Source: Pseudonocardia terrae | Lineage (GTDB): Bacteria; Actinomycetota; Actinomycetes; Mycobacteriales; Pseudonocardiaceae | Direction: 5' to 3' | Length of the DNA stretch: 64,000 nucleotides | Assembly: GCF_021343995.1 (NCBI RefSeq) | Contig: NZ_JAJTTE010000043.1 | Location: 1 to 64,000, forward strand | In this document: in pieces, positions 43,879-53,696 of the stretch | How positions within the stretch are numbered: the stretch's first letter is position 1 | Layout: each line of letters starts with the position of its first letter | Translations under genes and position numbers: made by a program | Notes under the pieces: generated by a model | What the model was told of the DNA's origin: nothing | Database searches by the model: none | The model's input: only the letters and a program-made list of their open reading frames with translations

Positions 43879-45108
43879 TCAGGACACCCCGGCCAGGTAG
43901 GCGTCTGCCTTCGCCGGGTCCATGAACCAGTGCTGGAAGTCCGACGGATCGCTGAAGCCGTTGACGAAGCGGCGGGCCACCGTGTCGTTGACCTGGGCGG
44001 TGCCGAGGATCTTCAGCACGTGTTCCGGCGGCGGGCCGAGCAGCGCGTTGGTCCAGTTCGTGACGTGCTGGGCGTAGTCCCAGTAGCGCTCGAACGTCGC
44101 CGTCATCCACTCCTCGTCGTAGGGCTTGTCGCCCCGCTCGAGGATGCTGTTCAGGTAGAACTCCGCGCACTTGGACGCGTTGTTCGCGCCCTGGCCGGTG
44201 ATCGGGTCGTTGGCCACGACGACGTCCGCCATCCCGAGCACGCGGCCGCCCGAGGGCAGCTCCCCGACCGGGTTGCGCACCATCGGCGTGTACCCGCCGG
44301 CGAGGGTGGCGTTCTGGTCGGTCAGCGTGACGTTGCGGGCCCGGTCGTACTCCCAGGGGATGTACTTCTGCATGAGGCCGAGCGTCCGGTCCAGGTGCTC
44401 CTGCGGGGTGGGACGGTCGCCGAAGGCGTCGAAGGGCCCGCCCGGCACCCCCTCGAAGAAGAGGATCTCGCAGTTGCCACTCAACGTGTATGCCGGGATG
44501 ACGAAGAGCTCGCCGACCCCGGGGACGATGTTGAACCGCACCGCGGAGGACTCCGGGTGCTCGGGGCGCCGCTCCAGGCCGTGCACGTAGGCGATCGCGA
44601 GGGCCCGCTGCGGCTGGGTGAAGACCGAGCGCTCGGGGTCCCGGTCGAACAGCTGCACCAGCTCGCCCTTGCCCGCCGCGACGACGACGAGGTCGTAGAG
44701 GGAGGTGAGCCGGTCCAGGTCGGCGGTCGTGACGCCGTGCGTGATGACCTTGCCGCCGCGCCCCTCGAGCAGCTCCAGCCAGCCCGCCATCTTCACCCGC
44801 TGGTCCACCGACTGGCCGTAGGCGTCGAGCTTGCCCCACCAGTCCATCACCCGGCTCGAGTCCGGTCCGGCGATCGAGACCCCGAGGCCCTCGACCTGCA
44901 CGGTGTCGTTCTCCCACAGGTTCAGCTTGTGCTTGCGCTCGATCTCCAGCGCGTCGGCGAACATGCACTGGGTGGACATGACGCGGCCGCGGCGGATCTC
45001 GTCCGGTGTGCGCGCCGACATCAGCGTGACGTCGTAGTCGTGTTCCCGCAGGGTCAGTCCGAGCTGCAGCCCGGACTGGCCCGCACCGACGATGAGGACC
45101 TTAGGCAT
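43879..45108 (-). CDS. Styrene/indole monooxygenase-like FAD protein in the conservon
   Basis: A 409-residue flavoprotein of the StyA/indole monooxygenase group. The FAD motif is VLIVGAGQSGLQLGL at the N-terminus, and the C-terminal ADVVVANDPITGQGANNASK is the group's second FAD loop. Related enzymes epoxidise styrene or indole with FADH2 supplied by a separate reductase; no styB-like reductase gene is visible here. Its ATG overlaps the cvnD stop by eight bases, so it is the fifth gene of the cvn operon, where Streptomyces conservons often carry a cytochrome P450. The natural substrate is unknown. The upstream frame to 45228 is a shadow of cvnD. Confidence 0.82.
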   Translation of the reverse strand: MPKVLIVGAGQSGLQLGLTLREHDYDVTLMSARTPDEIRRGRVMSTQCMFADALEIERKHKLNLWENDTVQVEGLGVSIAGPDSSRVMDWWGKLDAYGQSVDQRVKMAGWLELLEGRGGKVITHGVTTADLDRLTSLYDLVVVAAGKGELVQLFDRDPERSVFTQPQRALAIAYVHGLERRPEHPESSAVRFNIVPGVGELFVIPAYTLSGNCEILFFEGVPGGPFDAFGDRPTPQEHLDRTLGLMQKYIPWEYDRARNVTLTDQNATLAGGYTPMVRNPVGELPSGGRVLGMADVVVANDPITGQGANNASKCAEFYLNSILERGDKPYDEEWMTATFERYWDYAQHVTNWTNALLGPPPEHVLKILGTAQVNDTVARRFVNGFSDPSDFQHWFMDPAKADAYLAGVS

Positions 45109-45733
45109 AGGTACGGACCCTTCCAGGGGGTGTGATCTCGCCCAGCGACAGCACGTACCGCACGAGCTGGCGCAGGGTGCCGACCGTGGACGCCGGCTCG
45201 CGGGCGTCGACGGTGACCAAGGGGACATCCGGGGAGAGCGCGAGGGCCTCGCGCACGTCGTCGAGGTTGTGGTGCAGCTCCCCGTGGAACGTGTTCACCG
45301 CGACGATGAACGGCAGCTCCGAGTCGTTCTCGAAGTAGTTGATGGCGGCGAAGGAGCGCTCGAGCCTGCGGGTGTCGACGAGCACGATGGCACCGAGGGC
45401 ACCGCGCGTGAGGTCGTCCCAGAGGAACCAGAACCGCGGTTGGCCCGGGGTCCCGAACAGGTAGAGCAGCAGGTCCGAGTGCAGGGTGATCCGACCGAAG
45501 TCCATCGCCACGGTCGTGGTGGACTTGCCCGGCTCGACGGGCCCGTCGATGCCCACGCTCGCCTCGGTCATCCACGCCTCGGTGTTCAGCGGCGGGATCT
45601 CCGACACCGACCCCACGAACGTCGTCTTGCCGACGCTGAAGCCCCCGGCGACGACGATCTTCGCGGAGACCGCGAGCTGCCCGGGGGGCGGGACGGCGGC
45701 CGGCCGCTCAGACGGAGAGCCGTTCGAGACCAT
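45101..45733 (-). CDS. cvnD: CvnD-type small GTPase of the conservon
   Basis: About 210 residues. The P-loop is GGFSVGKTTFVG, switch-like DFGRI and FGTPGQPRFWFLWDDL follow, and VNTF is the specificity region. CvnD proteins resemble MglA/Ras-type GTPases and work with CvnA-C as a membrane-linked switch similar to a eukaryotic G-protein system. The start is ATG 45731-45733 (26-base overlap with cvnC) or ATG 45748. The stop lies inside the monooxygenase start region. Confidence 0.9.
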   Translation of the reverse strand: MVSNGSPSERPAAVPPPGQLAVSAKIVVAGGFSVGKTTFVGSVSEIPPLNTEAWMTEASVGIDGPVEPGKSTTTVAMDFGRITLHSDLLLYLFGTPGQPRFWFLWDDLTRGALGAIVLVDTRRLERSFAAINYFENDSELPFIVAVNTFHGELHHNLDDVREALALSPDVPLVTVDAREPASTVGTLRQLVRYVLSLGEITPPGRVRTYA

Positions 45734-46094
45734 CGAGGATCCTTCCAAGCATCTCGCGATCGTGGTGGTAGCTGTGCGCGGTGGGATGGATGTACACCGC
45801 GCCCTGCGCCGCCAGGTCGCTGATCAACACCCGGACGACGCCGAGCGGGGCGGCGATGGCCACCGACAGCTCGGCGATCGACGCCCGCGAGCGGGCGTGC
45901 TCGTAGAGCTGCCGCGACTCGGGCATCAACGTCTCGGGGAGGCCGGGGTCGTACTGCGGGACCGAGATCAGCGCCTCGACCAGCAGTTCGTGCCGGGCCC
46001 GGGTCCGGCCGCCCGTGAGGGTGTAGGGCCGGATCCGCCTGCTGCGGCTCCTCGGGCGCCCGGTGCTGTTCTCGGGCGACGATCCGACCGACAT
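45708..46094 (-). CDS. cvnC: CvnC-type DUF742 protein
   Basis: A 128-residue DUF742 protein with the family segment RIRPYTLTGGRT followed by a winged-helix-like region (ASIAELSVAIAAPLGVVRVL and LAAQGAVYIHP). Function in conservons is unproven; it may link the sensor CvnA and the GTPase CvnD. ATG 46092-46094 follows GGGAGGT; it lies 16 bases after cvnB. Confidence 0.88.
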   Translation of the reverse strand: MSVGSSPENSTGRPRSRSRRIRPYTLTGGRTRARHELLVEALISVPQYDPGLPETLMPESRQLYEHARSRASIAELSVAIAAPLGVVRVLISDLAAQGAVYIHPTAHSYHHDREMLGRILDGLERLSV

Positions 46095-46110
46095 CGCGCT
46101 CACCTCCCGG

Positions 46111-46551
46111 TCAGGCCTGCGCCCGGCGCGCGGAGAGCACGCGGCGCAGGTCGGCACGGACTTCGGGGGTCAGGACGTGGCCCGCGTTGCGCACGAACTG
46201 GGTCATCTCGTAGCCGACGACCTTCATGTCGCACCCGTGGCCGGTCAGCACCGCGAACCCGGCGCCGGAGCCGATGCCCATGAACAGGAAGTACCCGTCG
46301 GACATCCGGATCATGATCTGCTCGCAGATGCCCTTGCCGAACAGCGCGGCCCCGTTGTGGGCGAGGCTCAGCAGTCCGCAGGCGATGGCCGCGAGCTGCT
46401 CGGCGTCCTCGGTGGTGACGGAGTTCGACGCGGTCAGGGGGAACCCGTCGGAGGACATGACGAGGGCGTGCGTGACGCCGTGCACACGGCCGACGAAGTC
46501 GTCGACGAGCCAGGCGAAGTCCTGGGGTGAGGTCATGGACTCCGCCATCAC
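46111..46551 (-). CDS. cvnB: CvnB-type roadblock/LC7 protein
   Basis: A 146-residue roadblock/LC7-domain protein. The pattern DFVGRVHGVTHALVMSSDGF then FFLFMGIGSGAGFAVLTG matches CvnB/MglB-like proteins, which regulate the GTPase partner. ATG 46551 overlaps cvnA by four bases; ATG 46534-46536 is an alternative and gives the usual MTSPQDF start. It is expected to act as a dimer at the membrane with CvnA and CvnD. Confidence 0.9.
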   Translation of the reverse strand: MMAESMTSPQDFAWLVDDFVGRVHGVTHALVMSSDGFPLTASNSVTTEDAEQLAAIACGLLSLAHNGAALFGKGICEQIMIRMSDGYFLFMGIGSGAGFAVLTGHGCDMKVVGYEMTQFVRNAGHVLTPEVRADLRRVLSARRAQA

Positions 46552-47954
46552 CGCGCGTCCTCGTCAGCGGCGACGCCACCCTCGGCGTCCCCTATGGAGG
46601 CGGCCCCGTCCGTGACGTACGGGTCCGTGGGGTCTCCGAGCGTGAGGTCCCCGTCCGTGACCTCGCCGCCCTCGGCGGGAGCGTCCTCGGCGTTCGCCGC
46701 CTTCTCCCCGTCGGTGAAGCTGTCGAGGTCCGCCAGGAAGGCGTCCTGGCCGTCGGAGTCCGATGTGAACTCGGTGGGCGCGGCCACCCCGGCGCCCGGC
46801 TTGATGCTGCGGGAAACGCGCCGGGGTAGGCCGGTGTCCGTGGTGCCGGCGACCGCGGGCGACGGCGGCGGCGACGGCCACGGTGCGGGCGCCGGGCGCG
46901 GCGCCGGGTCGAGAGCCGCGCGCTGGGACGGCGCTGCGCCGCGGTGCGGCAGGGCCGCAGGCGCCTCGACGCCGCTCGCGACGAAGTCCGGGGCGACGCC
47001 GTTGACCTCCGGCTGCCCCCGGTGGTGCCGCCCCCTCACCGGCACGGTCTGCGCGCCCGTCCAGGTCGTGTCGGGCACGTCGATCACCAGCGACGACGGG
47101 ACGAGGATCGTGGCGGTGGTGCCGTTCGGGAGCCGGTGGTCGAGCGCGATCTGCAGGCCGTGGCGCTCGGCCAGCCTGCGGACCACGGCCAGGCCCATGT
47201 GCCGCACCGCGGCGTCGTCGAGCCGCGACTCCCGGGAGAGCCGGTCGTTGAGCTCGGCCAGCCGTTCCGGGGGGAGCCCGATACCGTCGTCCTCGATCCG
47301 GATGAGGACGCTGCCCTGCTCGGTGAGGTGGGAGCTCACGCGGACGTCGGCGTTCGGCGGCGAGTGGTTGGCGGCGTTGTCGAGGAGCTCGGTGACGACC
47401 CGGCTCAGGTCGTTCGCGGCGAACCCCACGACGCCCAGCGGCGCCATGCGGCCGATCCCGACCTTGGCGTACTGGTCGATGGAGGACATCGCCGCGCGGA
47501 CGGTGTCGAGGATCGAGATCGTCTCCCCGGCGTCCTCGTCCGCGTCGTGGTTGGCGAGCACGCGGAGGTTCTCCGCGTTGCGGCGCAGCCGCGCGGCCAG
47601 GTGGTCGAGCCGGTAGAGCTGGTCGAGCCGGTTGCTGTCGTCCTCGTGGCGCTCCATCAGCTCGAGGTCGGACAGCAGCGTGTCGATGAGGTTGAGATCG
47701 CGCAGGGCGATGCTCGCGCAGACGTCGACGAGCGAGTCGTCCTGGACCGGTACCGCCGGCGCCGCCGGTGTCGGCGCAGGGGCGGCCGAGGCCGCCTCGA
47801 TGACCGGCGGGGCCGGACGGGCCGGGGGCCCGTCGACGGCCCTCAGCGGAGGATGCCGGTCGGGATCCAGCAGGTGCGCGGCCGCCACGGCCGAGCGGCC
47901 GAGCATCACCCGCGATCGATCGAAGATCTCACGAGCCCGCGCCCGCGTCGCCAT
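46548..47954 (-). CDS. cvnA: CvnA-type sensor ATPase, soluble short form
   Basis: A 468-residue GHKL-ATPase protein. The helical region DLNLIDTLLSDLELMERHED is followed by the N-box VVTELLDNAANHSPP, DDGIGLPPERL and RHMGLAVVRRLAERHG. The last 170 residues are a low-complexity Pro/Ala/Asp-rich tail. Typical CvnA proteins have an N-terminal membrane-spanning sensor region; this one starts only about 130 residues before the kinase core and has no membrane helix. No classic phosphoacceptor H-box is evident, as in other CvnA proteins. First gene of the operon. Confidence 0.87.
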   Translation of the reverse strand: MATRARAREIFDRSRVMLGRSAVAAAHLLDPDRHPPLRAVDGPPARPAPPVIEAASAAPAPTPAAPAVPVQDDSLVDVCASIALRDLNLIDTLLSDLELMERHEDDSNRLDQLYRLDHLAARLRRNAENLRVLANHDADEDAGETISILDTVRAAMSSIDQYAKVGIGRMAPLGVVGFAANDLSRVVTELLDNAANHSPPNADVRVSSHLTEQGSVLIRIEDDGIGLPPERLAELNDRLSRESRLDDAAVRHMGLAVVRRLAERHGLQIALDHRLPNGTTATILVPSSLVIDVPDTTWTGAQTVPVRGRHHRGQPEVNGVAPDFVASGVEAPAALPHRGAAPSQRAALDPAPRPAPAPWPSPPPSPAVAGTTDTGLPRRVSRSIKPGAGVAAPTEFTSDSDGQDAFLADLDSFTDGEKAANAEDAPAEGGEVTDGDLTLGDPTDPYVTDGAASIGDAEGGVAADEDAR

Positions 47955-48762
47955 GCGCTCACCTCTGTTGTGACTGTATGTGTCGGATCAGTCATTCACC
48001 GGATACACGGGCATCGAAGCAGAGTGACGAAGCCTTGTCGAACGACCGCGAGTTGCGCCACACAGAGTACGTCGTACGTCGATCGGGCTAACGAGGACGT
48101 TCGCCGCACGAGCCCGACCGGTGGGCTCTTCCGTCTTGACCCCACGCGTCTGCGGGTTCCACTCGCCGCCGCCCGGGAAGCTCCCAGGACAAACCGTCCG
48201 CGCGTGGCCCTCCGTGCGGGGCACCCGGCGGTGATCTCGCGGCGCCGGCTCGTCCGTCCAGGCCATCATGAGGGCGCACATGGACTCACCGGGACGTTCG
48301 CCGATCGGTGAGCGGCGCCGACTTCGGGCGGGACACGGGTGCTGGGGTCTGCTCGCGGGCCTGGTCGGGTGGGTCACCCCCGTCGACCGCGAGCGCTCAC
48401 GCTCCGTGGTCGCGTGGCCCGACTCCTCAGCACAGACCGCGCAACCGAGCCGATGGACCACCCTCGGCTCCCTACGCCTGTCGTCTACCGGGCGGGACAA
48501 GGATATGAATCCCGGGGAACGGACGGTGGGGCCGCGGCGCGCTGCTCACCACCGACGGCTGGCGCGACCGCTTCGACGTGGCACGTAGATCGCCTGTCCG
48601 CTGCGGGAGGACGAGGTCGTCCCGGTGGCGCGCCATCCGCATCGGCAGCCGACGTCCACTGCCCGATCCACTGATCGCCCGACACCGCGTAACGCGCGCC
48701 CCGCCGAAGGTGGTGGTCGGCGCCGGAAGCCGGTGCCGACACCGAAGGGAAAGGCAACCGCC
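47955..48762. other. Long intergenic stretch, no confident gene
   Basis: About 800 bases between the divergent cvnA and the small secreted-protein gene. Open frames on both strands here are Arg/Ser/Pro-rich and share no family pattern. It should contain the cvn promoter at its left end and the promoter of the secreted protein at its right end, but I cannot place either. No tRNA-like fold was noticed. Confidence 0.5.
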
Positions 48763-49104
48763 ATGCGCAAGATCTTCCTCGCGGCCTCCGGGGCCGCGGT
48801 CGCTGTAGTCGGCCTCGTGGGATTCGCCGCGCCCGCGACCGCCGCGGAGGCCGGTCACCCGGCCTACATCAAGGCACCCACGACGGCATACCAGAACTCG
48901 AACAACCAGTCGGGGGCGGTCTTCACCAACCTGAAGCCCAACCAGCAGGTCACCGCGCTGTGCTTCACCGAGGGTCAGGAGATAGACGGCAACCACAACT
49001 GGTTCCGCATCAGCCTGACCCCCGACCCGCAGGGCAAGACGGGGTTCGTGCACCGCGACGCAATCAGCGTCGACGCCAGCCCGGACGAAATGAAGCACTG
49101 CTGA
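48763..49104 (+). CDS. Small secreted SH3-like protein
   Basis: A 113-residue exported protein. A Sec signal peptide is clear (MRKIFLAASGAAVAVVGLVG, cleavage likely after ATAAEA). The mature part reads like a bacterial SH3 domain (NSNNQSGAVFTNLKPNQQVTA, GNHNWFRISL, GKTGFVHRDAIS), with two cysteines (in ALCFTEG and the C-terminal KHC) that could pair. Such proteins often bind the cell wall. ATG 48763 has AAGGGAAAGG in front. It stands alone in sparse DNA. Confidence 0.78.
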   Translation: MRKIFLAASGAAVAVVGLVGFAAPATAAEAGHPAYIKAPTTAYQNSNNQSGAVFTNLKPNQQVTALCFTEGQEIDGNHNWFRISLTPDPQGKTGFVHRDAISVDASPDEMKHC

Positions 49105-50152
49105 CCTTCGCCGACGCGAAGCGCGGAAGCGCCGCATGTTCGGCCTGGAGCAAGCGTGTCCGCGCACGAACACTGAGGTCGGTGTAGGTCGAGGCTGATC
49201 TATCTCGGTCCGGAGCGCCGGACCGAAGAGCAGCAGCACAGGGACGGCCCCCTTCGGGCTTGTCCGCAGCCATGCAGACAAGCACCGGAGGGGGTCATCC
49301 CTACACTCGCTGTATACGTCGGCCTGTTCACGCTGACATTCGCAGTCATCGCCGCAGTCACTCCAGTGATCTCCACTCCCGCACCGATCCGATCAGCGCC
49401 GGCGGATCGGCCATCACCCTGCAGGTGACACATTCCCCAAGCAACGAGAAGACACCTGAGCGCCTCCCTCTGCCGCGTGGACACTCGGCGCGACGAGTGG
49501 TGTCGCCTCGCCCGATGACGGGCTCCGACGAGGCCAAGGGCAATCGGGTGGCCGGCAATTCGCCCCGATCGAGATCTCGTTCGGCAGGTGCCCTCATGGG
49601 CCCGCCCGTCGACGCAGCTCGCCATGTCGCGCACCACGATCATCTGACCGTCCACCGTGGCCCGGGTCATCTAGAGCGGCGAACCCGTTGTCCAGCGCGG
49701 TGTAGACGAGCCCTTCCCTGGTGGCCTGCCGCGTGGCCCACTCATGGCCGCCTCGGCACAGCTTGGCGTTGTAGGGCCTGGGTCTGCACCGCCGCAGCAG
49801 CAGGACACGTTGCTCGGGCCGACCTGCGACTCGAAGGCGAACTCCGCGGCGAGGGCGCGATCGAGGAGCACGACCGCGGCAAGCAACCTCAAGGGCCGGT
49901 CGGAGCGCGGGGTCCGCGCGTGGCTCGACGAGCGGGGCGGCGTGGCCGCCCGGGCCTCTCGGGACCGGAACCAGAAGCACCCCGCCCTGGTGCCGGGCGG
50001 CCTATCGGTGGACGCCCGGGTTCTCGTTCAGCTCGGCCGACTGGCCGATGGGAGAGCAGTCGCGTTCGCGCGAGAGTGGAAGCACAGCGGACAACGAGTC
50101 CGGAGGCCACGTCGGGGAGCAGGAGATGCTCACCGAGAAAACGGAGATCGAC
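49105..50152. other. Sparse region, possible decayed gene on the - strand
   Basis: No intact gene. The most protein-like stretch is on the - strand at about 49663-49782 (YNAKLCRGGHEWATRQATRE then YTALDNGFAALDDP), inside an otherwise Arg-rich open frame. It may be the remnant of an accessory or mobile gene, but I cannot name the family. GC content is slightly lower than in the flanks, consistent with acquired or decaying DNA. Confidence 0.35.
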
Positions 50153-51052
50153 ATGCACATTGACGAGATCCGACGCGTGCCCGCCAAGGTCCTCGCTGTG
50201 GAGCAGCGCGAGTCGTACTGGGAGGACGGCTACCTGCTGCTGGAGCGGCTCATCTCCGAGGAGTGGCTGCAGCGCCTGCGCGCGGCCACCGACGAGATGG
50301 TCGAGCGCAGCCGCGCGGTGACGGCTTCGGACCGGGTCTTCGATCTCGAGCCCGATCACACCGCCGCCGCCCCGCGGCTGCGCCGGGTCACGAGCCCTGT
50401 CGACCAGCACCCGGACTACTGGGCCTACGCCCGGGACTCGCTGCTCGCCGACGTCGCGGCCGATCTCGTGGGACCGGACGTCGCGTTCCACCACTCGAAG
50501 CTCAACTTCAAGTGGGCGCGCGGGGGCGCCGAGGTCAAGTGGCACCAGGACATCCAGTACTGGCCACACACCAACTACACGCCGCTGACCTTCGGGACGT
50601 ACCTGTACGACTGCGGCATGGAGCAGGGGCCCCTCGGGGTGCTCCCGGGCAGCCACGAGGGCCCGCTCCACGACCTGTACGCCGACGACGGCACGTGGGC
50701 GGGAGCCCTCTCGGACCGAGACGCTGCCGGGCTCGATACCGAGCGCACCGTGTACCTGCCCGGCCCGGCCGGCTCGGTGACCGTGCACAACTGCCGCACC
50801 GCGCACCACTCGGCGGCCAATGACTCCCCGATCGGGCGACCGTTGCTGCTCAACGTATACAAGGCGGCCGACGCCCTGCCCTACACCGCGAACCCGCTCC
50901 CATCGAGCCACGCCGAGGAGGTCGTGCGCGGGCAGCGGGCGCGCTGGGCCCACCACGACCCGCGGCCCTGCCTCATCCCGCCGGACTGGTCGGGTGGCTA
51001 TACCAGCCTGTTCGCGTTGCAGCAGAAGGAGCGTGGCCCCGCGTCCGGCTGA
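50153..51052 (+). CDS. Phytanoyl-CoA dioxygenase (PhyH)-family protein
   Basis: A 299-residue Fe(II)/2-oxoglutarate oxygenase. The metal ligands are His131 and Asp133 in KWHQDIQYWPH, with the distal histidine in NCRTAHHSAAND and an arginine shortly after (IGRPLLLNVY) for 2-oxoglutarate. EDGYLLLERLISEEWLQRLR is the usual PhyH N-terminus. I choose ATG 50153 (GGAG six bases before); ATG 50126 is possible. PhyH-like enzymes hydroxylate lipids or specialised metabolites. There is no biosynthetic neighbour to suggest the substrate. Confidence 0.85.
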   Translation: MHIDEIRRVPAKVLAVEQRESYWEDGYLLLERLISEEWLQRLRAATDEMVERSRAVTASDRVFDLEPDHTAAAPRLRRVTSPVDQHPDYWAYARDSLLADVAADLVGPDVAFHHSKLNFKWARGGAEVKWHQDIQYWPHTNYTPLTFGTYLYDCGMEQGPLGVLPGSHEGPLHDLYADDGTWAGALSDRDAAGLDTERTVYLPGPAGSVTVHNCRTAHHSAANDSPIGRPLLLNVYKAADALPYTANPLPSSHAEEVVRGQRARWAHHDPRPCLIPPDWSGGYTSLFALQQKERGPASG

Positions 51053-51573
51053 CAGGGTGGCTCCCTGCCCGAGGCCGGCCGGGTAGCGGCTGGGAGTGCG
51101 GCGTCTTCGGTGGAAGGCCCGAACAACGCGCGTTGTCCGTCACCATTGCCGCGCGACCGCCGATCGAATCGGGCAGGATCCGCTCGGGGCGTCCACCTCG
51201 TGGCGCACTATTGCTCGTCGGCCTGCGGCCTGAACCAAGGCGGGGCGTCGAGACCCTGGGCAGTCCCGTCCGTCGTGGCTTGCCGGATGTCCTTGTTGTA
51301 ACCAGGCCGCCCCTGCCCGTTCCCGACCGTTACCGCCAGCCGCTCGCCGGGCTGCTCGACGCCCTGGCCGAGCACCTGCCCGACGTCGCCCCCTCCGAGA
51401 GCACGCCGTCCAGGTCTGCCGCAACGCCTTCGGGGATTCAATGAGCCATTCTCAGTAGCGCTGGGTGGTGTCGGGGCGACACGCCGATGGTGGTGAGTTG
51501 GCCCGGAACGGGCGCAGGACCCCGGTAGAGAAGTTGGTCCTTCCACAGATCAACACTCACACCGAGGTCCTGC
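51053..51573. other. Intergenic stretch leading into the IS fragment
   Basis: No confident gene. The last 90 bases before the transposase GTG (about 51480-51573) are probably the left end of the insertion sequence. I could not find the partner terminal repeat on the right, which is expected because the element is cut at about 52045. Confidence 0.4.
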
Positions 51574-52045
51574 GTGTCCGATCCTGTCACCTACACCGCC
51601 GTGCTCCCGATCCGGGAGTCCACCCTCGCGTTCCTGGCTCGGCTCCTCGACGTCGAACGCGCCCGCCGCGGCACCCGGCGGGGCCGGCGCGCGCTGGACT
51701 GCCGCGCCCACGCGGTGCTGGTGCTGCGCTGGCTGCTCGACGCCACTCGGGTCACGCAACTGGCCCGCGACAACCAGATCGGCTCCGCCACGGTCTACCG
51801 GTATCTGCACGAGGCCATCGACGTGCTCGCCGCCCGCGCCCCCAGCCTGCGCGGAGCCCTGCTCGCTGCCCGCGCGGCCGGCTACCCCCACGTGCAGCTC
51901 GACGGCACCCTGATCCGCACCGACCGCCTCCGCCGACCCGGCCCCACCCCCGGCTGCGACCTGTGGTGGTCGGGCAAACACCACGCCCACGGCGGCAACA
52001 TCCAAGTCCTCACCGCCCCGGACGGCTGGCCGCTCTGGACCTCCC
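51574..52045 (+). pseudogene. IS5-like DDE transposase, truncated N-terminal fragment
   Basis: From GTG 51574 about 157 residues read like the start of an IS5-type transposase: a helix-turn-helix part (VTQLARDNQIGSATVYRYLH) and the first catalytic aspartate in YPHVQLDGTLIRTDR, then DLWWSGKHHAHGGNIQVLTA and DGWPLW. At about 52045 the similarity stops in mid-domain, and in a different frame the sequence becomes a relaxase. The transposase lacks its second aspartate and glutamate, so it is inactive. Confidence 0.75.
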
Positions 52046-53696
52046 CGGGCACTCCGCCCAGGGCCGCACCGTCGACACCAGCCACGTCATCCTCGGCCGC
52101 GGCTCCGACCCCGCCCTCGCCTACGTCGGGCTCACCCGCGGCCGCGATCACAACACCGCCTGGGTCATCACTCGCCCCGTCGCCGACGACTCCCCCACCG
52201 GACAGACCACCACCGTCAAACCCCGCGCCGCCCGCGCCGTGCTCGCCGACATCCTCGAGCGCGACCGCGACGACCACACCGCGCTGACCACCCGCGAGCA
52301 GGCCCACCTCGACGCCCACTCCGGCATGCGCCACATCGACCAGCTCGCCGACGGCATCACCCTCGCCACCACCGGACGCCTCGACCGCTACCTCGACCAC
52401 CTCGCCGCCGAGGACAAACTGACGCCGGACCAGCGGCACGACCTCGCCGCCGACCCCGCCCTCACCAGCCTCGCCCTGCTGCTGCGCACCACCGAACTCG
52501 CCGGCCACGAGCCCGCTCAGGTCCTCGAGCACGCCGTCACCTCCCACTCCCTCGCCGGGGCCCACTCCCCAGCACAGGTGCTGCACCACCGCATCCGCAC
52601 CCACCTCGACGGCCAGCTCACCCCCACCATCGAGGACTGCACCGACCTCATTCCGGCTGGCCTTGACGAGGAGTGGCAGCGCTGGCTGGCCCACCGCGCC
52701 GACGACGCCGACACCCGCCGCCGCGAACTCGGCACCCAGACCGCCGAGGAAGCCTCCCAGTGGGCCGTCGAAGCCCTCGGACCGGTTCCCGAGGACCTGC
52801 TCGCCCGCAGCGAATGGGAACACCGCGCCGGCTGGGCCGCCCTCTACCGCGAACTCGCCGACCACGACTCCCAGACCGACCCGCTCGGCGCCGCCCCACC
52901 CGCCGGTCTCGGCGAGAAGGCCGCTATCTGGCGCACCGCGCACGCCGCACTGGACCTGCCCGACTTCGGCGCCGAAGAAGGCGAACTCACCGACGGCCAG
53001 TTGCGCGTCCGCGTCGCCGCGATGCAGCGCGAGCAGGAATGGGCCCCGGACTACGTCGCCGACGAACTTTCGGACACCCACCGCCAGCTCGAACGCCGCC
53101 GCACCGACGCCCAGATCTGGACCGCCCGCGCCGAAGCCACCGACGACCCCGACGACCGACGCCAGCTCGAGCAGGCCGCAGCCCAGGCCGAGGTCGAGAG
53201 CGCACGTCTGCAGGACAGGCTCGACGAGCTCGAGACCACCGACGAGGCACGCTCGGCCTGGTACGCCCACACCGCCGTCACCCGCGACAAGGCCGAACGG
53301 GCCCGCGCCGAACTCGCCGCCCGCGGAGTCGACGTCGACACATCCGACGACCGTGTCACCGCCGAGGACTGGCTCGCCGCACACCACGCCGAACAGAGCG
53401 TGGAAGACCAGCACCGCGAGATCACCGAAACCGACATCGCCGCACACCACGGACCCTTCGAAGCGGCACCGGCACAGGTGTCGCGCGGCGACGCAACAGC
53501 GCCACCAACCCTCGACACAACCCGTGACGCCATCGCTCGCGCACAGGCGGCGCTAGCTGAGATCGAAGCCCAAATGGCCCTCGACGCCGCCCACCAGCAA
53601 GACGAAGACCAGGAACGCGCTCAGCAACTCGCGATGTGGTCCGCCAACGATTCCGCGCAAGAAGCCGAGGGCATGGACCGAGCGTTGGGACTTTAG
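52046..53696 (+). pseudogene. MobF-type relaxase/helicase (TraA-like), C-terminal fragment
   Basis: About 550 residues of the C-terminal part of a conjugative relaxase. The first residues HSAQGRTVDTSHVIL and LAYVGLTRGRDHNTAWVIT are the last helicase motifs of TrwC/TraA proteins; a long acidic helical tail follows to 53696. The nicking and most helicase domains are missing, replaced by the IS fragment upstream. The frame is open and could be translated from a fusion start at 51465, but would give no active relaxase. It marks a former plasmid or integrative element. Confidence 0.7.

Noticed and set aside
51465..53696. One intact 743-residue relaxase
   Set aside because: The first about 190 residues are an out-of-frame reading of the transposase fragment; only the rest resembles a relaxase.
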